From: Terrisporobacter vanillatitrophus
GTDB taxonomy: Bacteria > Bacillota > Clostridia > Peptostreptococcales > Peptostreptococcaceae
Reading direction: 5' to 3'
Length of the DNA: 64,000 nt
Assembly: GCF_051148895.1 (NCBI RefSeq)
Contig: NZ_CP154625.1
Span: 3,596,001 to 3,660,000 of the forward strand
In this document: one piece after another, positions 42,938 to 51,506 of the stretch
How the letters are laid out: each line of letters opens with the position of its first letter
Position numbering within the stretch: position 1 is the stretch's first letter
Made by a program: the position numbers and the translations under genes
The notes under the pieces: generated by a model
Database searches by the model: none
What the model saw: the letters and a program-made list of their open reading frames with translations, nothing else
Told to the model about the DNA's origin: nothing

Positions 42938-43132
42938 TTAAATTACTTCTTCAATTTCAAAATATTTTTGTGCTAATTCTAAAACTTTAGCTTTCATTTT
43001 TTTACTTCCATGCCTTTTACCTCTTGATAACATATTCATATATACTTCTGTTGAATCAAGTTTTCTTGCCATAAAAGCTTTACTTACTCCGTACTCTTCT
43101 GTTAAAATTTCTAAAACTTCTTTAATTGTCAT
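42938..43132 (-). CDS. Small HTH (Cro/CI-type) regulator
   Basis: 64 residues: VLEILTEEYGVSKAFMARKLDSTEVYMNMLSRGKRHGSKKMK, a five-helix XRE-like fold with the recognition helix near STEVYMNMLSRGK. The ATG follows TATGGAGG. It precedes the antirepressor and is a candidate controller of the element. Confidence 0.7.
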   Translation of the reverse strand: MTIKEVLEILTEEYGVSKAFMARKLDSTEVYMNMLSRGKRHGSKKMKAKVLELAQKYFEIEEVI

Positions 43133-43544
43133 AGGTTTGTACCTCCATAAAATAATTTATAAGATAGTTTGTTTAACTTATCTATAACTATTAGTATTTT
43201 AAGGCGAGTTCCTACAACCTATATTTATAAATTTTTTTAGTCTGTAAAAGTGGGTTGGTAGTATCAACCGAGTTTTTGGTGGAGCAATTTTACGCTACCA
43301 AAAGCATTGCCAACAATTTAGGTTTAACCTCCATAAAAAGTAAAACGATACTATCATTTACTTTTTAAATCCAATATTTTGAAAACGCAATTTTGTGGTT
43401 TCTAAAATCCAATATTTTTTGGATACAACTTAAATTTGTGTCCCGTTTCTACATTGTATAGGTATATTTGAAACGATACTTGGTAAGTACCATTTCTACA
43501 TTTGGACGTAAACTTTAAATGTACGCCAAAATAAAATTATGGTT
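43133..43544. promoter_or_regulatory. Regulatory gap with direct repeats
   Basis: No gene is supported here. It has an exact 14-bp repeat AAATCCAATATTTT at 43367 and 43405, a related pair CCCGTTTCTACATT (43442) and ACCATTTCTACATT (43489), and a stem AAAAAGTAAA/TTTACTTTTT (about 43336-43366) that can end the GIY-YIG transcript. The repeats lie before the HTH regulator and could be its operators. Confidence 0.45.
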
Positions 43545-44381
43545 TTATTTATATACTTCTATTCTGCTTATATTAATTCTCCTTACGGGTTTATATATTC
43601 TTTTTCTTATATGAACTAAACCTGTATATGTAACTAATGTTTTTCTATACAAATCATTATTGCTTTCATTTTTATAATATCCCCATCTACCTTGTTCAGA
43701 GCAATATTGATAAGTATAACATTTCTTTATATTTTTTATTCTAGGTATATCTTTATTATTAATCATTCTCCATTTCATAATCCAAGGTATGTAAAAATAC
43801 CCACCATCACCCCCAAAGACATTTGATAAATTTTTCATATCATATTTATCTGTTGCATATTTATCTGTTATTTCACGATAATATTCTTTATAATCTCTCA
43901 TAGTTTGTTGACTTTTAAACATCACACATAACTTATCTGTTGTGTAAATGTATCTTTTAATTCTATCTCTGGATTTAACTCTCATGGGAGCTACTTCATT
44001 ATATAAAAATTTTGGAATATAATCTTGTCTAAAATCTGAATTATTATAGTACATTCCAGAACTATCATATTCTATTTCTACGTCTTCTCTTTTTATAGTT
44101 TTACTGTTTTCAAATATACTTAATAAGAATGTACTATATTCTTTTTTGTTAAGTTCTTCATGGCTATACGCTACATCAAACTCGCTTTCTATTACCCAGT
44201 ATTTATCATCATAATATTTTTCTATATCCGATTTTAAATCTAAATTATGAGTAGTTTTATAAACATTTTTTATGCTTTCTCCACCATATCTATTTTCAAA
44301 ACTATGTTTTGCTTGACCTATGTAAATTCGCTCATTCTCTTTATTTGTAATTCTATATACATATCCATATATTTTATTCAT
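43545..44381 (-). CDS. GIY-YIG domain protein
   Basis: 278 residues. The N-terminus MNKIYGYVYRITNKENERIYIGQAKHSF has the GIY-YIG core (GYVYRIT and RIYIGQ), followed by FENRYGG with the expected Arg. The remaining 220 residues contain a basic region but no clear known DNA-binding module. Such proteins cut DNA in mobile introns, phages and repair. Here its function within the island is not known. AAAGGGG ribosome site. Confidence 0.7.
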   Translation of the reverse strand: MNKIYGYVYRITNKENERIYIGQAKHSFENRYGGESIKNVYKTTHNLDLKSDIEKYYDDKYWVIESEFDVAYSHEELNKKEYSTFLLSIFENSKTIKREDVEIEYDSSGMYYNNSDFRQDYIPKFLYNEVAPMRVKSRDRIKRYIYTTDKLCVMFKSQQTMRDYKEYYREITDKYATDKYDMKNLSNVFGGDGGYFYIPWIMKWRMINNKDIPRIKNIKKCYTYQYCSEQGRWGYYKNESNNDLYRKTLVTYTGLVHIRKRIYKPVRRINISRIEVYK

Positions 44382-44512
44382 TTTTATGCCCCTTTATATA
44401 ATTATCTGATAAATTAATTATATATTAAAAAAATTTGTATTTATAGTAAATATATATAACTGAAAAAGATAGGCTTTTAACCTATCTTTTGTTGTTTATT
44501 ATTATATAAAAT

Positions 44513-44962
44513 TTATCCTCTAGAATTAATATTACTCATTACTTTCTCATTTTCTCTTTGGCGTTTATATTGCTCTTCTGTTTGATATGTATGACCACAC
44601 TCTGAGCAACTCATTTTAGCTCTTACCCCTCTATTTTCAGTCATTGGTATTAGTTTACCATCTTTATGGTAACAAGCTGTGCAATATGGACCTTTCTCAT
44701 CAATCCAATATCCATTGTCCTTTAATTCTATTTTATCAGACATATCTTTTTGCTTTTTTAATTCTTCTATTTGTTTGTTTAATTCTATAACTTGTTTTGT
44801 TAAGTTATTATTTTCTTCTGCAAGCCTACTATTTTTTTCAATAAGCTCCATTGCAGATGTTCGTAAATCCATTATTTGGCTACCAAAGTCAATGTCTTTA
44901 CTTGTATCACTAACATTTTTTAATACATCTGTAATTGCTTTTAAAACTACTAGAAATTCCAT
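44513..44962 (-). CDS. Coiled-coil and zinc-ribbon protein
   Basis: 149 residues. A leucine-rich coiled coil covers about residues 30-75 (MELIEKNSRLAEENNNLTKQVIELNKQIEELKK). A zinc ribbon follows with CTAC...CSEC. Proteins of this layout occur next to integrases and phage control genes, with no defined role. TTAGGAGGGG precedes the ATG. Confidence 0.6.
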   Translation of the reverse strand: MEFLVVLKAITDVLKNVSDTSKDIDFGSQIMDLRTSAMELIEKNSRLAEENNNLTKQVIELNKQIEELKKQKDMSDKIELKDNGYWIDEKGPYCTACYHKDGKLIPMTENRGVRAKMSCSECGHTYQTEEQYKRQRENEKVMSNINSRG

Positions 44963-45148
44963 AAAACCCCTCCTAATTGTATTTTACTTAAATTGTAGCA
45001 CAATTAGTTTATTTTCTTATCTATATATTCTTATTATGTAATCTACTCCTGTTCTTTGTTTTTGCTTGTATTATTTAAACTTTTATATAGCTTGTACCAA
45101 TGTTTCCTAAGTACAATTCCAGATTGTAAGAGAGTGAAATGAATATAG

Positions 45149-45199
45149 TTATGCCTAAGTACCAAAGACTAAAAAATAGTCAATGATACTTAGACATAA
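45149..45199 (-). ncRNA. Candidate structured RNA hairpin
   Basis: Long stem TTATG(U/C)CTAAGTA-CA paired with its complement (arms 45149-45164 and 45184-45199) plus inner GACTA/TAGTC. Two positions are U-G pairs on the minus-strand RNA but would be A-C mismatches on the plus strand, so a minus-strand RNA is favoured. The surrounding 44963-45321 shows no gene. Confidence 0.45.
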
Positions 45200-45321
45200 A
45201 ACATTTGAACAATTCCGTCATGCTCGGTCGCTCATTCAATCTCTAGTTAGTTTTACCTTTCGGATATTCTTTTTACATAGTCCTCGCCCTTACAACTTAA
45301 TCTAATAAGTAAAGAATATTG

Positions 45322-45447
45322 CTATTTCATATTTCTATGAAATACGATTTTCCTCTCCACCCTTTCTTGGTCGGTGTCACCTATCATCATAAGTTCAAAC
45401 GGTGTAGCTAGAGTAATATCCTCCTTATGATTGTTGATTTTTTGCAT
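45322..45447 (-). CDS. Small ORF next to the integrase (41 residues)
   Basis: Starts MQKINNHKEDITLATPFELM, continues with GDTDQERVERK and ends FHRNMK. AAGGTGAG lies about 7 bases before the ATG. Acidic then basic, no known motif. Being between the integrase and the zinc-ribbon gene, it could be an excision factor, though it is shorter than usual ones. Confidence 0.45.
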   Translation of the reverse strand: MQKINNHKEDITLATPFELMMIGDTDQERVERKIVFHRNMK

Positions 45448-45588
45448 TGGCTCAACTCACCTTATGATATATTTATAGTTGCTCTTTTGCTCTTAACAAC
45501 TACTTGACCACTTAAATTTAAACTGTTATAATTTTGGTACAAGATTTTCTTATTAAATTTTTAGCGATTTTGATTTGAGTTCTTGTGT

Positions 45589-45617
45589 AAAGAGGTGTTT
45601 CCAGCACCTCTTTTTTA
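45589..45617. terminator. Terminator after the integrase gene
   Basis: Stem AAAGAGGTG/CACCTCTTT; strong T-run on the plus strand, weaker on the minus strand where the integrase ends at 45622. Confidence 0.7.
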
Positions 45618-45621
45618 TTGT

Positions 45622-46530
45622 CTATCTTAAATTCATTAGTGGGCTCGTTATTGCTCCCATTTCTACAACTTCACTATCTTTTATTGATTGAAGATATCTT
45701 TTTGTAATGCTTACAGTTTCATGACCTAATAATCTTGATAAAGTATAAATATCTAGTCCATTTTTTAAATGCCTTTGTGAGTAATAATGCCTAAATGTAT
45801 GCGGTGAACACCTTATGTTACCTCGTACATCACATTCCGCTCCACATAGCCTTACAACTCGTTCTATTGCTTCTATGGTTAATGGATTACCTCTATAAGA
45901 TAAAAAATAATTAGTATATTTCATGATATTATTTTTATAATAACTAGCCTTTGCTCTTTCGTATTTCATCATCTGTTTTTTCAAAACAGGTGATATGGGT
46001 AAAAATCTTTCTTTATCACCTTTTCCAACTATTTTTAAGTTGTTTTCAAATATATTTAAGCTATCCATTTCACAAAGTTCATTTGCTCTAATACCTAAAT
46101 CAACTAAGCAGTATATAATAGTCTTATTTCTTATGCTCATAAAATCTCTTCCTTTGTAGTAACTCAACATTTCTTTTACTTCTTCATCTGTAAATGTTTC
46201 AATTACTGTTTTACCTTCCTTTTGCCAATTAACTTTTTCCATTGGATTAGTGTTTATGTATTCTTCATTATTACAATATTTAAAAAATGCTCTAAGAGAT
46301 TTATAAACGTTGTTTATGTAACTTGCTTTGTTTCCTTTTCGTTTCATAAATGTTGCATAATTTTTAATATGCCTTGGATTTATTTCATCAAGGGTATGTA
46401 TTTCACACTCACTTTTTAGGTATGCAAATGTTTGATTAATATTATTTCGGTATGTTTTTATAGTTCTTATTGAAATGTTTCTTGCTTGTAAATCAAATAC
46501 AAACTCTTCTAGTAACTCATTTAATTGCAT
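45622..46530 (-). CDS. int: Tyrosine recombinase (integrase)
   Basis: 302 residues with a core-binding SAM-like domain (1-100) and a catalytic domain. The catalytic set is complete: R148 in DLGIRANEL, H244-x-x-R247 in SPHTFRH, H270 in LLGHE and Y279 in KRYLQ. XerC/XerD-like. It is 177 bases from the repeat in yebC, so it is the likely enzyme that inserted the element there. Strong AAAGGAGG site. Confidence 0.95.
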   Translation of the reverse strand: MQLNELLEEFVFDLQARNISIRTIKTYRNNINQTFAYLKSECEIHTLDEINPRHIKNYATFMKRKGNKASYINNVYKSLRAFFKYCNNEEYINTNPMEKVNWQKEGKTVIETFTDEEVKEMLSYYKGRDFMSIRNKTIIYCLVDLGIRANELCEMDSLNIFENNLKIVGKGDKERFLPISPVLKKQMMKYERAKASYYKNNIMKYTNYFLSYRGNPLTIEAIERVVRLCGAECDVRGNIRCSPHTFRHYYSQRHLKNGLDIYTLSRLLGHETVSITKRYLQSIKDSEVVEMGAITSPLMNLR

Positions 46531-46694
46531 AAAAAATACCTCCTTTCATAGAAATTTATATATTTCTATAAAAAGAGGTATTTCATAATCAAGATTAAAA
46601 AAATCTTAAACGTATGTCGTAATCAAGCTCATTTTTTAATGTATATCATAACTATACATTAATTAAAACGTTGAAATTACTATGTTTTATATGA

Positions 46695-47414
46695 CTATTC
46701 TGTTATTTCCCAGTTATGGAATACATTTTGTACATCATCGTCGTCTTCAAGTAAGTCTATTAATTTTTCCATAGATTTAACTTGACCTTCTTCAGATAAT
46801 ACAGTTGTAGTTTGAGGCACTAATTTTACATCAGCAGATACGAATTCATATCCTTTTTCTAATAGCGCATCTTTAACCATATTGAAGTCTTCTGGAGTTG
46901 TTACAACTTCGAATCCGTCTTCTTCTGTTATTATATCATCTGCTCCAGCTTCTAAAGCATCATCCATAAGTTGATCTTCAGATACACCTTCAGCAGCTAT
47001 TAATATTTGTCCTTTTCTATCGAACATAAATCCAACACAACCAGTAGTTCCTAAGTTACCACCATTTTTATCAAAGTAGTATCTCATGTTACCAGCAGTT
47101 CTGTTTTTATTATCTGTTAATGTTTCAACTATAACAGCTACTCCACCTGGTCCATATCCTTCGTAAGTGTTTTTGAAGTAGTCTTCACCTGCACCAGCTC
47201 CAGCACCTTTTGCTATAGCTCTACTTATATTATCATTTGGCATATTATCAGCTTTAGCTTTATCTATAGCTGTTTTTAAAGCTGCATTGTATTCTGGATC
47301 TCCTCCACCTTCTTTAGCTGCAACAGTTATAGCTCTTGCATGCTTAGTGAATATTGCTCCTCTTTTAGCATCTTGTTTACCTTTTCTATTGATAATGTTT
47401 CCTATACGACCCAT
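46695..47414 (-). CDS. yebC: YebC/PmpR-family protein with an element-supplied C-terminus
   Basis: 239 residues, full length for the family (TACO1-like translation factors or transcription regulators). Family features: MGRIGNIINRKGKQDAKRGAIFTKHARAI, GPGGVAVIVETLTDNKNRTA, and the acidic LLEDDDDVQNVFHNWE tail. The 30-bp attR lies in its last codons. After HNWE the product now ends ITE, whereas the displaced original reads QE. Thus the gene stays complete but its final residues come from the island. ATAAGGAG ribosome site. Confidence 0.95.
   Translation of the reverse strand: MGRIGNIINRKGKQDAKRGAIFTKHARAITVAAKEGGGDPEYNAALKTAIDKAKADNMPNDNISRAIAKGAGAGAGEDYFKNTYEGYGPGGVAVIVETLTDNKNRTAGNMRYYFDKNGGNLGTTGCVGFMFDRKGQILIAAEGVSEDQLMDDALEAGADDIITEEDGFEVVTTPEDFNMVKDALLEKGYEFVSADVKLVPQTTTVLSEEGQVKSMEKLIDLLEDDDDVQNVFHNWEITE
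46707..46736. repeat. attR: Right attachment site (30-bp direct repeat)
   Basis: Identical to 32805-32834; inside the yebC coding sequence. Confidence 0.9.
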
Positions 47415-47540
47415 AGTTCCACTCCTTATTTCTTATGTGTTTACCACATTAAAATTAAATGTTATTAACACCGTAAATTTTAACATAAAAAATCAAATTA
47501 GTAAATGTATGTACTTATTATTGATACTTTTATATTAAAT

Positions 47541-48296
47541 TTAATCAAATATCGGTGGATTAGGTGCAACTTGTCTCTTATGCTCACTTATTCTATGAAG
47601 TCTATCTATTATTTCTAAATCCTTCTCTGGAACCTCATCTCTTTTTCCTTCAACTACTTTGTCTATCATATTATAAGTTGTTCCCATTTCATTTTCATCA
47701 GTTTGTCCTTCCCACAAACCTGCTGATGGGGCTTTATTTATTACATCTTCGTGTACTCCAAGTTCTTTTGCCCATTCATAAACTTCAGACTTTGTTAAGT
47801 TTGCAATAGGTACTAAATCTACTCCACCATCTCCATATTTTGTAAAGTATCCAGTATGTACCTCTGCTGCATTATCTGTTCCTACAACTAAATATCCTAA
47901 ATCATTTGCAACAGTGTATAATGTGCACATTCTAACTCTGGCTCTTAAATTTGAATCTGCCGTTCTTTCTCCATCTGGATTAAATAAATTTTTTTCTTTT
48001 AATGCATTTAAAGCTGTATTTCTAATTGCCATTTGTGGTTCAGTTAAGTCAAGATCTATATAATCAATTCCACATCCGTTAATTACTTTAAGTGCATCTT
48101 CTCTATCTTTTGGATTGCTATTTATGCTCATTATAACACCTATAGAGTTATCCGGACATGCTTTTTTTATAAGGTTTGCAACTACTGCTGAATCTATTCC
48201 TCCTGAAACTCCAACTACTAATCCTTTACAGTTAGCTTCCTTTACTTTTTCTCTTAGCCATTCAACAGTTTTTTTAATTTTTTCACTTCTGTTCAT
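47541..48296 (-). CDS. nadE: Ammonia-dependent NAD synthetase
   Basis: 251 residues from the ATG at 48296 (GAAAGGGG upstream); the frame is open 8 codons more. The P-loop VVGVSGGIDSAVVA binds ATP pyrophosphate. GTDNAAEVHTGYFTKYGDGGVDLVPIANLTKSEV and PSAGLWEGQTDENEMG are standard. No glutaminase domain, so it uses free ammonia (last step of NAD synthesis). Confidence 0.95.
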   Translation of the reverse strand: MNRSEKIKKTVEWLREKVKEANCKGLVVGVSGGIDSAVVANLIKKACPDNSIGVIMSINSNPKDREDALKVINGCGIDYIDLDLTEPQMAIRNTALNALKEKNLFNPDGERTADSNLRARVRMCTLYTVANDLGYLVVGTDNAAEVHTGYFTKYGDGGVDLVPIANLTKSEVYEWAKELGVHEDVINKAPSAGLWEGQTDENEMGTTYNMIDKVVEGKRDEVPEKDLEIIDRLHRISEHKRQVAPNPPIFD

Positions 48297-48455
48297 AATT
48301 TTGCCCCTTTCACCAAACATTTTTAAGTTTATTATAGCATATATCCTTATTATATTTTGTATGCATAATATTAAATAATCTTTTAACAGAATTTCATTAT
48401 TTATTAAATAAAATTCCGATTTTGGTTAAAACTAATTCAAGGTAGGTGAATTTTT

Positions 48456-48824
48456 ATGAAAAAACAATCCACTCCCTTTAATATTAAAAATTCTGTAATA
48501 GGTTTATTTACTGGATTTATCAATGGTGTTTTTGGTTCTGGTGGTGGAACCTTATTAGTCCCCATACTAAACAATATTTTAAAAGTTGAAGAACATAAAT
48601 CCCACTCTACTGCTCTTGCAGTAATTATATTTTTGTCTACAACTAGTTCAGTTATCTACATATCAAAAGGTACCTTCAATATAAATTTAACTATACAAGC
48701 AGCTATAGGTAGCATTCTTGGTGGGATTATTGGTGCAAAACTTTTAAACAAAGTAAATGGGAAATTTTTAAGAATCGGATTTGGTATAGTAATGATAATT
48801 GCAGCATGTAGGATGGTGTTTTAA
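48456..48824 (+). CDS. TSUP (TauE/SafE) permease, first half
   Basis: 122 residues with about four transmembrane helices and the TSUP glycine motif GFINGVFGSGGGTLLVPIL. It is half the usual 250-residue permease. The second half is the next gene, overlapping by one base (TAATG). The pair likely forms one transporter for sulfur-containing or other anions. Confidence 0.85.
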   Translation: MKKQSTPFNIKNSVIGLFTGFINGVFGSGGGTLLVPILNNILKVEEHKSHSTALAVIIFLSTTSSVIYISKGTFNINLTIQAAIGSILGGIIGAKLLNKVNGKFLRIGFGIVMIIAACRMVF

Positions 48825-49189
48825 TGCTTGTTGGTATAATTGGATTTTTTGCTGGAATTATTGGCGGAATGGGAATGGGCGGTGGAACCATACTAATTCC
48901 TGCCTTGGTCTTATTTGCAAATATAGACCCTAAGTTGGCACAAAGTATAAACTTAATTTCTTCCATACCCATGACTATTGCAGCATTAATTATCCATATA
49001 AAAAATAAAAATGTGGAATATGAGTTAGTACTTCCAATAGCTATTTTTGGCATGGCGGCTGCCATAGGTGGATCTTTATTAGCTGAACATTTAAACTCAG
49101 AAATACTACGAAAAGCCTTTGGAGTATTTTTATTTTTCATAGGACTATATGAAATAAAAAAAGGTATTTATGATAACAATAATAAATAA
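48824..49189 (+). CDS. TSUP (TauE/SafE) permease, second half
   Basis: 121 residues with four transmembrane helices and a second copy of the glycine motif, GFFAGIIGGMGMGGGTILIPAL. The start overlaps the previous stop by one base, indicating coupled translation and equal amounts. The substrate is unknown. Confidence 0.85.
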   Translation: MLVGIIGFFAGIIGGMGMGGGTILIPALVLFANIDPKLAQSINLISSIPMTIAALIIHIKNKNVEYELVLPIAIFGMAAAIGGSLLAEHLNSEILRKAFGVFLFFIGLYEIKKGIYDNNNK

Positions 49190-49192
49190 AAA

Positions 49193-49224
49193 AGGTACTA
49201 TATCTTTCACAAGATTTAGTACCT
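49193..49224. terminator. Bidirectional terminator
   Basis: Stem AGGTACTA/TAGTACCT with inner ATCTT/AAGAT, between TSUP and the convergent TPR gene. Confidence 0.75.
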
Positions 49225-49230
49225 AAAATT

Positions 49231-50724
49231 TTATTTTAAATCTTCTTCCAATTGAGATACCATAGCAAAATCTTTTATTGCCTCATCATAATTCCCCATA
49301 TTACAATAAGCATCTCCTCTGTTTTGATATGCTTTTAAATCATCTGGATCTATTTCTATGGACTTTGTAAAATCAGCTATGGCATTATCATATTGTCTCA
49401 GTTCATAATATGATAAACCTCTATAGTAATAGGATATAGAACTTTGAAGTAAACTTAATGAAGAAGTGAAATCATCTATAGCCTCTTCATATTTCTCAAG
49501 CTCTAAATTTATTATACCTCTTACATCATATATCCTAAACTCTTCAGAATCGTATGTTAAAGCAGTAGTTAAGTCTTTTTTTGCTCCTTCTAAATCTCTC
49601 ATTAATGATTTGGAAGTACCTCTATTATAATAAATATTTGCATTTTTGTAATCTAATTCAATAGCTTTTGTAAAATCTTTTATAGCTTCTTCATGTCTAC
49701 CTAAATTATCTAAAGCAAAGCCTCTTTTATAATAAGCTTTTGCATTATTATCATTTAAATATAACACTTCACTAAGATCTTTTACTGCTTCTTGGTAATT
49801 ATCTATTTTCAGATTTACCAAAGCCCTGCCATAGTAGGCTTGCTCATACTCACTATTCATTTCTAAAGCTATAGTAAAATATTCTATAGCCTCATAATAT
49901 TCCTCTAATAAATAATAAGAAAAGGCTGCATAATAATATACATCCCCAAAGTCTTGATTAATAGCAATAGCTTTTTTATAATCTTTTAATGCTTCTTCAT
50001 GCTTTTCTAAAAGTGAATAAGCAATTCCTCGATTGTAATATAACCTATCATCAAATTTTTCTAATTCTATGGCTTTTGTAAAATCTTCTACGGCATCTTC
50101 ATATCTAGTCATCCTACTATAGTTTCTTCCCCTATTATAATATGCACTAACATCGTTTTCATCCAAGTCTAAAGCTTTTGTAAAAGAGTCTATAGCCTTT
50201 GCATATTTTTTTAATTTAGAATAACAAACACCCATATTATAGTGAACAACTTCATAATTTTCATCAATATCTATAGCCTTTTTATAATTTTGTATAGCTT
50301 CATAGTAATAACCTTGTCTAGATAAACAAACTCCCTTACATCTATATGCCTCTTTGTAGTTATCATCAAGGTGAATAGTTTTATCAAAATCTTTTATTGC
50401 TTCTTCGTACCTTTCAAACTTTATATATAAGTTTCCTCTAAAATAGTATCCTATAGGTTCATCTTTATATGCTTCAATGATTTTATTAGCATAGTAAATT
50501 TTTTCATTAATTTCACTTTCTACATTTATATGATTTAAGATATCTTGAATAAATAATTTCTTTTCCAAATAACTTACTTTTGCATTTAATTCTTTTATCT
50601 TATTCTCTTTACTTTTTTCAGTAGAATATTTATTAAATCTTCTTTTATTAATTCTTGTGACTATCATTATGACAAAATACATTAATAAATTACATAAAAT
50701 AATTAATACTATATTTTTTAACAT
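49231..50724 (-). CDS. Membrane-anchored TPR-repeat protein
   Basis: 497 residues from the ATG at 50724 (GGGGGGGAG upstream). One N-terminal transmembrane helix (MLKNIVLIILCNLLMYFVIM), a short coiled coil, then about twelve consecutive 34-residue TPRs (e.g. AYYNRGRNYSRMTRYEDAVE and similar YYNRG...AIKDFTKAI units) to the end. A protein-protein scaffold; the orientation of the repeats relative to the membrane and the partners are unknown. Confidence 0.88.
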   Translation of the reverse strand: MLKNIVLIILCNLLMYFVIMIVTRINKRRFNKYSTEKSKENKIKELNAKVSYLEKKLFIQDILNHINVESEINEKIYYANKIIEAYKDEPIGYYFRGNLYIKFERYEEAIKDFDKTIHLDDNYKEAYRCKGVCLSRQGYYYEAIQNYKKAIDIDENYEVVHYNMGVCYSKLKKYAKAIDSFTKALDLDENDVSAYYNRGRNYSRMTRYEDAVEDFTKAIELEKFDDRLYYNRGIAYSLLEKHEEALKDYKKAIAINQDFGDVYYYAAFSYYLLEEYYEAIEYFTIALEMNSEYEQAYYGRALVNLKIDNYQEAVKDLSEVLYLNDNNAKAYYKRGFALDNLGRHEEAIKDFTKAIELDYKNANIYYNRGTSKSLMRDLEGAKKDLTTALTYDSEEFRIYDVRGIINLELEKYEEAIDDFTSSLSLLQSSISYYYRGLSYYELRQYDNAIADFTKSIEIDPDDLKAYQNRGDAYCNMGNYDEAIKDFAMVSQLEEDLK

Positions 50725-50788
50725 AACTCCCCCCCAGTAATGCATTTTTTCATTTTAAATTAGTTTACTTCCCTTTTTATAAACTAAT

Positions 50789-51433
50789 TTAAAGTATTAA
50801 TTGACCATCCTTTTCTGATAAATAGTACTCATCTCCTAAACTTACATCTGCTGTTCCGCTTGTTATATCGATTATTCTATCTTTTAATGATTCTACATCC
50901 TGAACCTTTGAGTATACTATTATTTCTACCTCTTCTGAATATATAGTATCCTTAACTGTAAAACCAAGATTCATTATTTCATTTTGTATTTTACCAAGTT
51001 GTGTGTATTCAATTTTAATCTTTACTTCAGTATATTTAACTTTTTCAATTACAATTCCTGCTTCTATGCCTATTTTTGCACCTTTAGTATAAGCACGAAC
51101 TAATCCTCCTGCCCCTAATTTTATTCCTCCAAAATATCTTGTTACAACAACTACTACATCTCTTAAATCTTCCTTTTTTATTACTTCTAAAGTAGGAATA
51201 CCTGCTGTACCTTGAGGTTCGCCATCATCACTATATCTTTGTATGTTCATATTTTCCCCAACAGTATAAGCCCACACATTATGAGTTGCATCCTTGTGTT
51301 TTTTCTTCATCTCATTAACGAACTCTATAGCTTCTTCTTCTGTCTTTATTGGTTTTGCATATCCTATAAATGTTGACTTTTCAACTATATACTCGTCTTC
51401 TCCAAACTTATGTAATGTTTTATAACTACTCAT
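50789..51433 (-). CDS. YigZ/IMPACT-family protein
   Basis: 214 residues from the ATG at 51433 (AGGAGG upstream). UPF0029 N-terminal motifs: FIGYAKPIKTEEEA, AYTVG, YSDDGEPQGTAGIP and VVVVTRYFGGIKLGAGGLVRAY, then a ferredoxin-like C-terminal domain. Relatives bind ribosome or nucleic acids; the precise role is unclear. Confidence 0.9.
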   Translation of the reverse strand: MSSYKTLHKFGEDEYIVEKSTFIGYAKPIKTEEEAIEFVNEMKKKHKDATHNVWAYTVGENMNIQRYSDDGEPQGTAGIPTLEVIKKEDLRDVVVVVTRYFGGIKLGAGGLVRAYTKGAKIGIEAGIVIEKVKYTEVKIKIEYTQLGKIQNEIMNLGFTVKDTIYSEEVEIIVYSKVQDVESLKDRIIDITSGTADVSLGDEYYLSEKDGQLIL

Positions 51434-51506
51434 CAATTCCTCCTGTATTATAAAAAAGAAAGGGGTTCACCCTTTCTTGAATTTTCTTATTTAATTATAT
51501 TATATT

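Larger units (their letters stand above)
32805..46736. mobile_element. Integrated capsid-forming phage satellite-like element
   Basis: 13.9 kb bounded by 30-bp direct repeats, one in the 3' end of yebC beside the tyrosine integrase. All its genes are on the minus strand. Contents in transcription order: integrase, a small ORF, coiled-coil/zinc protein, GIY-YIG, HTH, antirepressor, replication initiator-like, iterons, antirepressor remnant, hairpin cluster, capsid, protease, portal, small membrane peptides, TerS, Vsr-like and AP2-like. There is no large terminase, tail, holin or lysin, so it cannot be a full phage. It fits a PICI/cf-PICI-type satellite; that class is inferred from gene content. 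Confidence 0.85.

Noticed and set aside
45040..45320. Group I or II intron
   Set aside because: The structured stretch is short and I could not find the conserved core or domain V pattern, nor a reverse transcriptase.
32805..46736. Complete prophage
   Set aside because: No large terminase, tail, holin or lysin; only 13.9 kb.
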